From Salminus brasiliensis (Eukaryota > Chordata > Actinopteri > Characiformes > Bryconidae): a stretch of DNA of 64,000 nucleotides. Positions 1 through 14,889 of this stretch are shown here, one piece after another. Where the stretch lies: assembly GCF_030463535.1 (NCBI RefSeq), contig NC_132879.1, forward strand, positions 41,663,970-41,727,969, given 5' to 3'. The notes beneath the pieces were generated by a model that did no database searches, was not told where the DNA came from, and saw only the letters and a list, made by a program, of their open reading frames with translations. Each line of letters begins with the position of its first letter. The first letter of the stretch is position 1. A program made the translations under genes and the position numbers.

Positions 1-787
1 TAAACAATTGGCCTCTTATTTCCATTCCCAATGTCACAGACCTCTTGTAACTCTGTGAACAATGTTGTTGTGTTGCTCAACATCTCATATTGGAATTCTG
101 TCTGTATAATAGTTGTCTTAGAGAATTGCTATGTCCTATAAGTGTAGGTCACAGGTATTTTGCAAGTAAACAGGCCTATGACACTGAACACTGGTGATCC
201 AGTTCTATCTAGCTATGTAGCATCAGACATTTATAAGTACTTAATTTACAAGCAGCCCAATACAGAGGAAACAATGTATTGACAGCTTGACAAAACATGG
301 CCATAAAAATGACTAACTGTTAAGAGTCTATCCAAAAGATACACCATGAGTAAAATGTTAATGATCTCTTTGGAGAATAAATATAAATATATAGATTAGT
401 TGTCAAATATTCTTGGGCTCGGTTTAATATGTAAAAAAGATGGAAAACACTCATACACTACAGTTTAGACAAAAGGAGGAAGTTGTGGAAAAGTTATCAA
501 CCACACAGTACAGCGTGTACAAACGGTACCATAAAACTCCCCTAATGCTTTTTGTAAAGTGAGTTCCCACGAGGTCACCAACTGACATATCACATATAAG
601 ACAGCAAGTTGCCATGGCAAAGCCATAAAAATCTTCTAAACTAATAAAGTAATAGAGACAATTAAATTATACAAAAAAACACACTAAGTATATCTAGATG
701 AAAATGACATAACCTGGCATAAGACAATTCTGAAAAGGATATTGTTTTTCTCAACAACAACAAAAAAATTAACTGGCAGAAGCTACC
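1..787. other. AT-rich stretch, no gene seen
   Basis: No convincing exon, RNA gene or recognisable repeat was seen on either strand. Open frames here are short and resemble no known protein. Confidence 0.5.
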
Positions 788-1006
788 TTACATTTACATT
801 TACGGCATTTAGCTGACGCTCTTATCCAGAGCGACTTACATGGTTACTGGTATTACAGAGGCGGGCCAACGTAGTGTTAGGAGTCTTGCCCAAGGACTCT
901 TATTGGTGTAGCGCAGCATGGCCACCCAGACTGGGAAACGAACCCCAGTCTCCCACATGGTGTGGTAGCTCACTGGCAGGTAGTGGTGTTATCTGTTGCG
1001 CCACAC
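788..1006 (-). repeat. tRNA-derived SINE
   Basis: Read on the minus strand, the element starts near 1006 with an A-box-like motif (TGGCGCAACAG) followed by a B-box-like motif (GGGTTCGTTTCC), so its head derives from a tRNA gene. Its tail is the widespread teleost motif CTCTGGATAAGAGCGTC, ending in repeated TAAATG units near 788. The same tail occurs alone at about 62091-62144. The head has no cloverleaf good enough to be a working tRNA gene. Confidence 0.8.
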
Positions 1007-4000
1007 TGTTACGTCTCAAACACATTGTATTTCTTTATGACATGTTAGGGCCAGATCAAAGACAATGCTAGGAATTCCAGTGAGTGGCGAGGGGAATTAT
1101 TATTTGGTTATTAGCTATAATTCTAGCATAATCAGAGGAGCCTAATGCGATGGCTTCTGTCTTGCTCACATTTCACCAGTATTTTATTATTTCCATTGAC
1201 AACAAATGACATCTTCAAGCAATCAAAAAGAGCTTTTAAAAAATGTCATGTTACCACTTTCAATGTAGGGCATGTAACATTGTTGGTGGGAGATGTATCA
1301 TTTTAAAATTAGAACCCTGGACAAGCACAAAAAGAAAATAATTTTTGGAGGAAGCATGTCACTGACATGTCACCCCTCATTATATTTAGAGGTTTATCAA
1401 CTGAAGCACTTGATATCAACTGTTAACAAGCAGACATATTTTCTTTGTAAGATCATCCCAAAGACTGTTCTGGATAGTTTGTGTAAACAGTTTCAATTTA
1501 TCACATAAGACTTTGTTGTAAATTTTAAGGTTACTTTACGTCGGCAATGCTCTCCTGATGTCTTGATTTGTTTTAGGAGATTCATCATTTCAGGCATGGA
1601 GATACAGTACTAACAAAACATTACAACAGATCTCAGAATTCACTATGGTCTATAACATGTTTATGATGGGGTCATAAAATAGCAAAAACAGGAACATCCA
1701 AGCATATGACTTTCAGAAACCCTAAATCCTTTGCCAGTCAGATGGTCAGGTAGAGGCTATAAGATGGATAGATAGACAACAAAACTATTTGAATTTGAAT
1801 TAGACAGCACCTCCCAATGTCCATTGAAAGAAAACATGTTAATGGAGAGCTGTGCAGTAGTCCCTTGTCTGCCCCTGCTTGCCCTACCTACTCTCAATCC
1901 TAGTCCTCACCATGCCACTAACAAGTACTATTCATATTTTGTTTTCTTACTCCCTCTCTCATTGCTTACCAATCCCTCCCTTTTCCTGTAACACCATTCT
2001 CTGTAGCTGTCAAAGAGAGAAGACACAGAAAGAAAGAGACAGCAGCTGATTCAAATCTAAACAAGAAGCCAGGCCTGTGTTTCCAGCATACATACAGTAG
2101 CGCTCCACCCCATTAGTGAGACTGTTGTGACGCAAGCACTCGGCTGAATTAGCCAGAGCTGATTGCATTAAGAGCAGTAAACAGTGGGTTCAAACAGGGT
2201 TAGTCTCTGTGCTGCTGCCAAACGTGGTGATGAAGTGTGCAATCACGTCCTGGGGGAGCACATTAGCTGTAACTCTGCACAGTGTGCAGATATAAATCAA
2301 GGTCCTCCTGAGTCACTCCAACAAAAGGAGGGAGGCACTCTGTGCTTAATAGTCTCAGGGGACTAACAAAACCATCAACAGAAATAATCTACTCAGTCTG
2401 GCAAAACTTGGAACTGAGACACAACTGACCACAACCAAAAAGTCCAAAATACAACAATGGTACTCATACTGGCATTAAATTCTACACTAATAGTCAGTCT
2501 TTCCAACCGTTTAGTGAGACCCCTGTAAACCCCTGCTATGTCCTAAAGTTGAGAGACAGAAGGCCTTTAGTTGCTTAGTACCAATAAGTCTTAAATAACT
2601 TTAAAAGAATGTCCTTTGCTTGTGTAGGGTTTAGAGCACTATCTACGTTTTGGCACAGTACGTTTTAAAAAGTAAATCAACCTTTACATGAATGAGTGAC
2701 AGACCCTACAGCAGTCGTACAAAAGACGCCTGTCTGTCTCCAGTTTTGACCCACACTTATATCTTTATCTGGTCCACATAGCACTCTGAAATGACAGTGA
2801 TGGTTTGGTCTGAATCTGGGTGCCAGAACATAGTCACAGTTGGCTACAGTTGGGCCAATAGAAAAATAAAAAGGTAGGTTGCATGTGGACCACATGTAGC
2901 CCCAACATGAGCTACAGCTTGGCCAGTTTTGTTGACCTAATGAGACCATATCTAGCTATGAATTGTCTGCTATCTTGGCCTGGCTGTGGGGTTAAAGTTA
3001 GGGTCCTTCAGCCGTCTAGATGAAAAACAGCAAACATACATAACAAGAAAATAAACGTTTTCCCAATCTTTGCTGGACATTTGAAATGTGAAATGATTTT
3101 ATGAATAAATACATGTTCTCAGGGATGTAGCTTTTAAAATGTCCTTCCACCTTCAAGATATGTCAAATGGAGGCTTGCTTTAGCTACAACTGTGGAACCA
3201 CTGCAAAATGTGAGCAGGCATTTGTACAATAGATAGCCAGAGCAAATTTACCTCAATCTCTGGATGCCAAGCCATGCTTTAAACTAGAAAATTCAAAGCA
3301 GGGATAAAGGTAAGTAAGTGGGTTTGGTTAAGTGAAGTCACATGAGATTAGGAGAGTCAAAAGCATCTACTGAGGGCTAGCTACTGGTTGAGTAGGTTGA
3401 ATTATAGAGGATCCAAGGGTCCTTCAAACTAGACAAGCCTGTTTTCTAGCGCCCATCTGTTGCAATGTGTCTAACTTTGTACTTTGCTCAGAGGCCAGAT
3501 TGTAAAAAGTTCCACAGAATACTTTCTTTATCATAAAATATTTCACTTAGAGACAAAAAAAACAGCATCATTAACTACCTACCTGACAGACACACCAACC
3601 ATGAAATTATGTTTTTTTGTTTACAACACCCATTCATTCTGTAGAAGGTGTTGAATATTACATGCGCTTTAATCTGTATATAATTAATGTGATTGCTAAA
3701 TATAGGCACATCTCCTCACGCGTAGGCAAGTTGCACAAGACATACAGTCATTTCCAAGAAGCAGATTTGGGTTCAGCTCTGCTAACTTGGCTTTCTGTCC
3801 CAAGAAAGCCTATGGGTGAGGGCAGGGAAGATAAGTGATACTGACATGAACATCCTAGAACCTTTCTGAAGCCATACTGATGCATGAGAGAATCAGGCAT
3901 TCTGCCACATTCACAACGGAGGAGTATTACAGAACTTGAACGTGATCTAAAAATTGTTTGCCGCTATAGCAAAAAGTGCACTGAGGGTTTTTGTTTTTTG

Positions 4001-4403
4001 ATAGGAAGGAAAGTTTACATTAATATGAAAATATTACATTAATATGAAAAGCATAGACTAGGTGTTCCACCATATTTGTTCAGCAGCAGAAATAATAGGC
4101 ATAGAAAAAAAAGGTTTTAACAGATTTAGTTCACGTTTTATAATACTTATAAATATTATTATATTTATATATATCATTATAATATCTAATATCTGTGTTT
4201 TCTACAGTGACCTTTTTTGAGGGTATAATTGCTTCTAGATATGTAAAAGTCAAAACTAGTTTAAACATAGCTCTTGTTATATCTATTTTGTTTATTGTGC
4301 AATTATGTTTCTCCTGTGCATCCTGTGTGTAACTGTAAACATATTAATACTTGAAGTTGGCAACTGAAACTTGAATTATGATTAGTTTCATAGAAGCACA
4401 GAA
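1007..4403. other. Intergenic, no gene seen
   Basis: About 3.4 kb without a supportable gene. The open frames are 60-90 codons and resemble nothing known. A short duplicated phrase (ttacattaatatgaaaa) lies at about 4015-4050. No RNA gene was recognised. Confidence 0.45.
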
Positions 4404-4848
4404 ACACTAAGGACAAAAGTGTTGGGACACATGTTCCTTCATTGTTTCTTTCAAAATCAATGGTATTTAAAAGAGAGTAACTGTCCAAAAAAAGGCTGGA
4501 TTTGATTGCATTTAGTGACAAGAGACTTTGTGAGGTCAGGATGTTGAATGATCACTAGACCACCTCATCTCCCAACTCTAAGTATTGTATGAATTATACT
4601 TCCAGAGTTCCACTGCTCCACAGCTTATTGCTGGTTGGGCTTTATGCACCTCTAGCCCATGCCTGGCATTAGGCATAGTACCATAGGGTTCATGATTATC
4701 TGCTCCAGATCATATCCTATTGGAAATACTTCTCTGCAAGTACTGTGTGTGTGCATTTGTGCACATCTGTGTCAGCAGTAGGTGAAAATTAAAGAAGGTG
4801 AATGCATTCATTAGAAGGGGTGTCCACAAACATTTGGACATATAGTGT
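4404..4848. mobile_element. Non-autonomous inverted-repeat DNA element
   Basis: This 445-bp unit begins ACACTAAGGACAAAAG and ends, on the other strand, with ACACTATATGTCCAAATG. These are imperfect terminal inverted repeats of about 28 bp. No transposase is encoded. The inner sequence near the right end (4600-4790) is shared with the fragment at 6261-6412, and the left end is shared with 6519-6600, so this is a dispersed MITE-like family. Assignment to a superfamily is not possible by eye. Confidence 0.7.
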
Positions 4849-5385
4849 ATTTTTCCACGATAATGACTTTTTAGAAGCAGCCCAATACTACAAGGAATAA
4901 ATGTATGCCAGACAAGATGTTCCACATTTCATTTCCTAATAAGCATGTATGTGTCATGCTTTATTAGTTTAATATGCAGCTTTTGTTGGGGCCTTGGGAA
5001 TCGGTGTGTTCTTGTATTTGGTTGGGAAAAGTTTGGCATTAAATCTAGAATGAACTCATTTTAAACAGCATTGAATTGCATGTACTACTGCATCACAATC
5101 TAACTAAAGACTATACAGGAAACTTTACTGTCATTATACTAATACAGAGTTAAACAGTACAGCAAAATGCTGTTATCTCCAGTGCAGAATAGGTAGGACA
5201 TGGTACAACAGTGCAGGGTCTATAAATATATACATATACATGCATATACAACAAGCACAAAGACAATATATACAATATAAAATATACAAATATGTACATT
5301 TGCAAATGAGTGCATTGTGGCTGGGTGGTTACGGTGCAAACTAAGTTACTACTCTACTACGTTACTATATTAATAGTAAAATGTA

Positions 5386-5455
<70 letters not shown>

Positions 5456-6260
5456 GATGTATCAGCTGTGTAAATGGAAGAGTAAAACAGGTGTTGTGTG
5501 TATGCTGAGGTAGACCAGGTCTGGTTTTGTAGCAGCGTCACATACTGTATGTAAACAATATGTACAGTGCAGTAGAGTATATCAGCTAATGTTCAGGTAG
5601 ACAGAAAGGTACACAGCTTATGTACAGAGAGACAGTTCCAGTTAAAGAGGCAAAAACTATTCATTTATGTCAAAAGGTCAGCATAGGAACCATTTATTCA
5701 AATGAAGGACACTTACCATGTATAACTGATCACATTTCTTTATATAAATCTCCAAACCTATTTAGAGGTTTGGCAGGATATGATCAACACATTAATATTT
5801 TAACAGTGGTGGGTAGTAACTTGATACATTTACTTAAGTAACTTTTTGGAACAAATTTGTTGTTTTTAAAGAGATTGTACCTTTTCTCTGATACATTTGT
5901 CCACATTTCTCCTGTTAAATTTTTTAATATATATTTTTTTATTCTAATAAAAAAATCTTACCAAAAGTCTTACCAATCAAAAGTAATATGTTAAAAAGTC
6001 ATATGTACTTTGTAAACTGGTCCCCTGGTCTTTTACAGAGCAGTGGCAAAACCGCTGATTTCAGTGTATTATGATTTGGCTAATGTGGTGTGATGGAGTA
6101 AGCTACTAACGATGGCAGGAATGTGGCTAACTAAGGAATATCCAGCATGACGCCAATATTAAAAGTTGATTTACTTTAGCTGTAGCACATCAGTAATGTT
6201 TATAGTGACTACTGAGTACCATCTAATAATTTAGCCATGTGTATTGTTTGATTCTTGAGC
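4849..6260. other. Intergenic, simple repeats only
   Basis: No gene seen. The stretch holds an AT-rich part at 5220-5300, the TA/GA microsatellite at 5389-5453, and a short piece (5804-5856, starting CAGTGGTGGGTAGTAAC) resembling the end of a common fish hAT-like element. Confidence 0.45.
5389..5453. repeat. Compound (TA)n(GA)n microsatellite
   Basis: About 18 TA units pass directly into about 14 GA units. An open frame running through it encodes only repeated dipeptides and is an artefact of the repeat. Confidence 0.95.
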
Positions 6261-6600
6261 TACACTCTATGTCCAAATGTTTAACAGCTTCTCTGGTCCC
6301 TATAGAGAAGTACTACCAATAGAATGGAGCACATAAACATGAACCTGTTGGAATCAGGCCTAATATCAAGTGTGGGCTAGGTGTTATAAAGCCCCCTCAG
6401 CATTCAGCTGACAAAATATAAAATAATCATTTGCTAACTCAAATATGGACTAATTTCTACGCCCTAATAATACTTAGCACATGCAAAGAAAAAACAGTTC
6501 AAGAGGCAAGCAAACTTATACTATATGGACAAAAGTATTGGGACACCTGCTCAGTCATTGTTTCTTCTAGTAATTATTAAATAAAGTAACATTTCATTTA
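6261..6600. mobile_element. Two fragments of the 4.4-kb MITE family
   Basis: 6261-6412 begins TACACTCTATGTCCAAATG and matches the right half of the 4404-4848 element in inverted orientation. 6519-6600 (ACTATATGGACAAAAG, then the phrase CATTGTTTCTTC) matches its left end in direct orientation. The orientations differ, so these are two separate truncated copies and not one element. Confidence 0.65.
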
Positions 6601-7499
6601 CAGTTTTTCAATTTTTGGCTAATTTACCCACCTCTGAGGGTTAACAGCATTTATAAACCTATATATACTGTATATAGTAGCCCTCAGCATACATTAGACA
6701 TCATCATGTAAGGACTATATACTATAAGGATATAGTAACATCGAGCAAATAAATGAAAATTATTATTAAAATATTTGAAGTATATAGACCAGAAACTGGT
6801 TTCTAGAAGAAATATACACTAGATAAATTTATTAGATAATTGGTAGTAGATGATTTTTATGATGTTGCCGCCTGTTGCAGCCTGCTACAGCCTCCAGATT
6901 GCACTCCTACTTTTTTAGGTGCCTCAATTGCAAGAAACAAAAAATACTTTTAAACTGTATCAACAAATACATATATATATATATCACATATTACCTTTGT
7001 TTTATTACCAGCATTGCTAATGTTAAGTCAAAATGGCACATGCTGGTCAATCACTGTTTCAACTCTTGTCTCAACTCTTGTTTCTTTTGACTGCAAAGTC
7101 AGCACTTCTAGCTACATATTCAAGAGCTGAGTTTGTTTGTAAACGGTAATTGCACTTTCAGAGCTTGTTCAGGCCTCTCTGCCTTTTGACCGATTCTAAT
7201 GGGCCAAAACAGAAATCTCAGGGCAGATGAGGAGAAAGTGCTCCAAGCTTCTATAAAAGTGTGAGTCCATCTATGCAACGTAGAAAGCACGCTATTATAA
7301 TGCAATAAGGTTTTTCTTGTTTCTCTACACTCTTAAAAATAAAGGTGCTACAAAGGGTTCTTTGAGCAATGCCAAAGATGAACAGCATAAAGCATTGTAA
7401 AATTGTAAAAGAGCTGTGAGTATAAAGAACCTTTAAATTGCCAAAGAACCTTTACACTAAAAGAGGCTAGGGACAGTGCAGAGATAGGAACCTGAGAGT
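6601..7499. other. Intergenic with a repeat-like patch
   Basis: No gene seen. At 7326-7450 the phrase AAAGGTGCTACAAAGGGTTC, followed by further GAACCTTT motifs, resembles a common dispersed fish repeat; a second, weaker patch lies near 25690-25750. Class undetermined. Confidence 0.4.
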
Positions 7500-8300
7500 A
7501 CCCTGTCCTCCAGGGTTGGCCTCCAGAAATCAGATTTGAAGCTTACAGTCATGCCACAATGATTAAAAAAGGCTTTCTACTGATGTAAATTGAGACCCAT
7601 GGTGGGGCACTACATCCTCAGAGATTCTGAAGTACCTGAACACATGGGTGAATAGAGTCTCAACCAACAGAATAAGCAATCAACCACCACCAGGACAGTA
7701 GTAAAATCCTGGTGTAGATCAGAAACAATGTCAAAGTAAATGGATAGATGGGACCATGGTCCTTGAGGAATGGGGATTGGCATTACCTTACCGGCAGGAG
7801 CTACTGGCCAGCAGTATTTTTCTTTTAGGGTGTAAACGAGTGGTGCCTAGACAGTATTTTTCTTTTAGGGTGTAAACGAGTGGTGCCTAGACAACCAATC
7901 CCAACTGCTATATGTAAATTGTGGCATAATCTTCAAGGCACATACAAATAGTTGGTTGGGCAGGTGGCAAGAGACTGTTTCCTTCCTTTTTCTTTTCTGA
8001 TCCTGTCAGATACATACTTTGGTAAGATCATTTCAGTTTTGTCATTAACTTTCTCTAATCTCACTCTATGTTGCTAACATTAATTCACTTAACATTTATT
8101 CCCAAGTGGCAGAAGAGTGGGTGTCCCGGAGTAACGTCTGGCAGGCTTGGAAGGTGAGTTATTGATGAAGTGCATTGGATTCCCCACAGTACAAACATAA
8201 CCTTAACTGCAGTCTATGCCAGTGTTCATTGGCAAGCAAATGAGTGATTCTCAAATGCATTGGCTCAAGGAAGGATTCGCTCCTGGAAGGGGAGACACCA
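7500..8300 (-). pseudogene. Broken Ty3/gypsy remnant: zinc knuckle and integrase
   Basis: Read on the minus strand, about 8270-8105 encodes a gag C-terminus with EPMHLR and a degraded CCHC knuckle (CLYCGES). About 7830-7520 then encodes integrase-core text in broken frames: a [10 protein letters not shown] block, VLVVVD, and [12 protein letters not shown] followed by GSQFTS. Protease and reverse transcriptase, which normally lie between gag and integrase, are absent, so the copy has a large internal deletion. Frameshifts and stops make it non-coding. Gag sequence may extend toward 8860, but I could not align that part. This is debris from a mobile element, not a host gene. Confidence 0.75.
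7812..7891. repeat. Perfect 40-bp tandem duplication
   Basis: Two identical 40-bp copies, 7812-7851 and 7852-7891, each starting CAGTATTTTTCTTTTAGGG. They lie in the gypsy remnant, at the edge of the integrase-like part. Their identity contrasts with the decayed surroundings and points to a recent duplication. Confidence 0.95.
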
Positions 8301-8879
8301 GGAAACATGGGGCAGTGGTGCTCTCAAAGTACATTGCCTTGCCGAATGGCAATCTAGAAAAAGGCTGTCATCAGGGCAGACTGGGTTTGCATTTTCTCTA
8401 TCTTGAACACTGGAGGATCCACTTGTTGCTACAAGGATTCAAAATTTTAACACAGAAACTGCTGCCCTGTTTTAGAGTTAATAGTCACTCAAATTTCTCT
8501 TTACCATCTATGGGACAGCCAAAGACCACTTACAGAACCAAACCTTCCCTCCTCCCTTCTCCCACACTGCAATGGTCGATTCCAAGGCCTGAATAGCAAC
8601 AGGATTGTAGCAATCTTAGCATGTTCAGATGTAGGGGTTGTTTAACATTGAACGAATCAAAGAGAGCATTACAGCATCACTGTGAGTTTTCCCTCAGCTT
8701 GGCACTGAGTAGCATCACGTGGAATGCTTGGAACCGTTGGTGGATTGAAGTGGTCTCCCAGCTGGTGGTTGATTCAGGGAAGTGGCAATTTGTTGTCCTA
8801 GCCACCCTTACTATAGCTACCAATGATCAAAATGGAGTGATTAAACAGACTTAGTAACTAGGTGAACAAGAGAGAGTAA
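8301..8879. other. Possible gag remnant, unresolved
   Basis: This lies directly upstream (in minus orientation) of the gag zinc-knuckle fragment, where the rest of gag would be expected, but no frame gives a convincing alignment. The plus-strand open frame at 8216-8596 has no recognisable domain and is probably a shadow. Confidence 0.3.
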
Positions 8880-9325
8880 GAACAATAAATGGGGGACAAA
8901 TATATAGCAAGGGACATCAGTGAGAGTACACACCCCCAGCACAACCCCCAACACACCCCTCTCACACTTCTACCACCAGGCAGAAGGTACAGGAGTGTGA
9001 AGTCCAGGACAACTAGACTTTCTATCCATGAGCCATCAGGCCTTCATTTGACTCCATCAGCACACTGCCCTTTCCCATCAATCTGAGTGAATGAACTCAG
9101 GCCAACACACACCCACACCCACTCACACATCACAATGAAAACTACATTAATAGTGAACAGTGCACTTTATGACAATTGCACAATACAGCACATGTCTCTT
9201 TACTGCCTTGCTTTTTAAAAATATTTAATTATTTCTCTAGTTTAATAATGTGTTTAGTTTTTACTTATGTCTTAATAGCTTGTGTGTCAGCGGAGGATTA
9301 ACAAAGTAAGAATTTCATTGTTCAG
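8880..9325 (+). mobile_element. LINE 3' end, Rex1/L2-like
   Basis: The open frame ending near 9086 contains GRRYRSVKSRTTR, the motif typical of the last residues of L2/Rex1-type LINE polyproteins. It is followed by a 3' UTR with TTTATGACAATTGCACAATA, and by CGGAGGATTAACAAAGTAAGAATTTCATTGT-type terminal sequence, whose last 17 bases (AGTAAGAATTTCATTGT) end near 9321. Only this 3' tail remains, as expected for a 5'-truncated LINE insertion. Confidence 0.75.
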
Positions 9326-12300
9326 CACCAGATGAGAGGAACAGAGCCAGTGATTAGAAGGCCAGCAATGTTGGGTGTGGGAACAAGAAGGGTTGCAGAG
9401 ATAAGGACATGACATTCATAGGTCAACAGTAGTAGAGTCAACTATGCATCTTTTTATTCATTTAGTTTTTATTTTGCTCACCTCCTGTATTTTCCATTCA
9501 GTGTCCTGTTACAATTTTTCCATGGCTTCCTGCTTCTCTGAAGTATAAATGTGGGGTGAAATTCATCCATGACAATATATTAGAGAAAAGATTTCTTTAG
9601 TTTTCTTTAGTAAAATATTACAAGTCTACAGACAGGTATGCATACAAGTATTGCATGGTGGTATAGTTATGGCATACCATACTTTTTCCTGGCAAGAAAT
9701 TGCATTTCCATTATATAATTGTACAGATTATTTACAAAAAATAGTTTTATTTTTAAAGATATATTAACTTCATCTCTCAATATTGCCAAAAATACAAAAC
9801 ATTTTTGTTTGATTATGTTGAAAAGGCAAAGGTTTTTATGATGTGTCCTGATTATTTTGTTTTGTACATAAATTATTAAGGCAGAGGCAGGGCTATATAA
9901 TCAAACATATCAGCAGTGGCACCAATCACATGATTTCAGTTTATACACCTAATAAGACTGATTACTGAAGTAAAGCTAAGGAACAAAAGTGAAGTTAGCT
10001 ATAGGTTGTGTAACAAGACAAATACACATACAAAATCTCTTGGTGCAGTTAACCTTAGGTCAAAAGAATTTGTTTTAACAGAGAGAGAGAAAGCTATGTT
10101 GAACAGGGGCAGCTTACTTATAGAGGGCAAAGCTGGATCAAAGCAGCAGGTGTTCCATTTTTTGTTGGGCAGCAGAATTCCCAACAGCATGCCAACACAA
10201 AAGTGCCTTTGTGAAAGAGGGTCTAGTGTAAGCGTGCATGTGTCTGTGTGTGGTTTGGGTAATTTGGCTCTGTGGGCTAATGCCAATGCATCTGCCAAAT
10301 CCACGGGAGTAAAGAACACATGCATCAAGTAAAAATCAAACATTCGAGGTGAGAAATCTGTAATGAAGATACAAGTAGAGAAGTGAAGGGGGCGATGTAT
10401 AGAGTGCAATGACCACTGCCAAATGCAGGCCAAACTGCAGGACAGTGGCTTTCTCATTCGCTTAAACATTAGCTCCAAGAGCTTTACGACAGTGAACTCT
10501 AACCAAAGGTTTAAATGCACATATCATTTCCTTAAAAACACAACCCCACACTGGATCCTGATTTCTTTAAGTTCATCAAACAGGCTGGAGAGAGAGAAAG
10601 ACTTGAGAAAAACACACAAACATAAACACATACACTTCCTCTTTCGATTTGGCAATGAGCTTCAACTTTCCTCAGCATATCCGCAAAGAAAACAAGGACC
10701 CCAAGTCATAGAATCAAAATCTGTACTGCAGCTACAGTGCAGAGAATGTAAAGCTATTGCTATTGCGGGAATGGAGAAAATGGAGCACTGAGAATGAAGG
10801 CAAAATTAAGGCAATTACAGCTTCTTTTATTAGTGAGAATGCCTCTGCCCACTGCAAAAAGCTTCTGGACAAACCAGTGGAAACTGAGCAATAAAGATTT
10901 CACTCAGGGGTTGTTTTACGATCTAGGAGTTGCAGAGGCCTCCACTTGTTGTTTTGACTCAAAAAATAATAGTAAGCAAAAAAATAAATAAATAAATAAT
11001 GGAAACAAACAGCATGCTTTATACTGGATTTTCTGCCCAGTGTTAGGCACCCTTTCCTTCCCAAACAACCAAACAAGTATGACTGGTTTGGGGTTCATAA
11101 TATCCTACTTTAAGCAGTAGTAGACTAGTGCCAGCAGGCTATGTATTGGAAGGTATTAGGAGTTTTGTATAACCATACTTATTATTGTGCTTAAGTCAGG
11201 GCATTCAGAGAGGGCAACCCACCAGTCCCTGCTGGAGGGACTTTTGCTGTGAGAATTTGATTGCATGCAGAGAATTTGTAAGGTCCGGTAATGTTGTATG
11301 ATGAGTCCTGGATCACAAACTCCACTCCAGCTCATCACTGTCACAAATTAGAAGGCATGGAAACCTTTGCACATACTTTGTCATTTTATGTCATTTTTAG
11401 AATTTGTGTGTTTTGTAAATAATATTAAATGTCAGTATGTTAGCAAGTACAACTATATAGTTGGTATGAAATTAATGGTAAGTGGTGCCATGCTGTATTT
11501 CCCTGTTTGCAGTTCATGTATGAATTGAGTATTTTAATGGTATCTTTAAAAATCAGCTTTTCCTGTTCTGACTTATTTGAGCTCACAATAAGCCTTCAAT
11601 TGTTTATTACTTATTTAATAAAAAATATTTCATCATAAATGGCCCAAATGTAGACACACTTGTCTTGTTTCTTTACCCTAAAGACAAACTTGTGATGTTT
11701 TGCAAAATATCTCATTAAAAAACACTGACTTGGTGTTGCTGTAAATAAGTGGATATACTATTGTAATGTATGTTGGTTTGTGTGACTTCACAAAAAAACT
11801 GAAAATTAAAAATAGGCTTGAATTTGAAGTTTATAATAGGCTTTTGTAGCTTAAATTTAATATATGGGTTGTATGGACTGGAGCGAGAAAGGTTCATTTT
11901 GCAACAATATTTTTATACCACATTAAACTCTTTCAAAAATAGTGTTGAAATTTTGTTTGGCCACATTATGGGTGATTTTTAAAAGCAAATAAAATCACTG
12001 CAAAATTCACTATTCAGAATGTGAGCTTGGACTCTTGCTTCAACACCAGACAAAAAGCTCACAACACAACACAACACACAATGAGCCAAAATGCTTTAAA
12101 CAAGAAGCAGATGGTAGGATGGGAAGGCCAAACAACAAGCATTTCAGTCAGCACATTACAGCAATAATCATGTGTTTGCAAAAATGTGTGTAGTAATGTA
12201 TGTGTAATACATAAATACAAATATAAAGAAACAGAATGACGGTCAAGTGGTTTCTGAGTAGCGGTGTATGGAATGAGGGGTTGAAAGTGCTTGCAGAGAC

Positions 12301-12582
12301 CAACAGAGAACCTAGTATATGAGTGGAAGTGACGCAAGCTGTGAATTTGTATTAGCACAAGCTGACAAGTAGGACTGCTGAGGGACTATCTGTAAATACT
12401 GATTCCAGACCTTAGAGAAAGAAGGTCATGTTGAACATTTGATATCATATTATTCAGCAAAACAAAGAGAAATAGTAGAAAGTATGAGAGGAGCAAAAGT
12501 AGGTGGAAGGAAGGAGAGAGAGATGCTTTATTAAACATCTGGGAGTCATCAGCATAGCAGAGTGGGAGTGAACTCAGCCTGC
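9326..12582. other. Intergenic, no gene seen
   Basis: Two overlapping opposite-strand open frames (9999-10520 minus, 10006-10332 plus) have no recognisable domains and are about what chance predicts for this length of DNA. An AAATA run lies at 10979-10999. At 11156-11345 there is weak similarity to the middle of the 4404-4848 element. Confidence 0.4.
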
Positions 12583-14837
<2,255 letters not shown>

Positions 14838-14854
14838 AATAATAATAATAATGC

Positions 14855-14888
<34 letters not shown>

Positions 14889-14889
14889 T
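14838..14889. repeat. (AAT)n trinucleotide repeat
   Basis: About 17 AAT/ATA units with one interruption (GCT) near 14853. In one frame it gives a run of Asn. Confidence 0.95.

Noticed and set aside
9999..10520. A 173-codon minus-strand open frame overlapping a 108-codon plus-strand frame.
   Set aside because: No recognisable domain; about one such frame is expected by chance in 64 kb of this composition; no splice or codon evidence.
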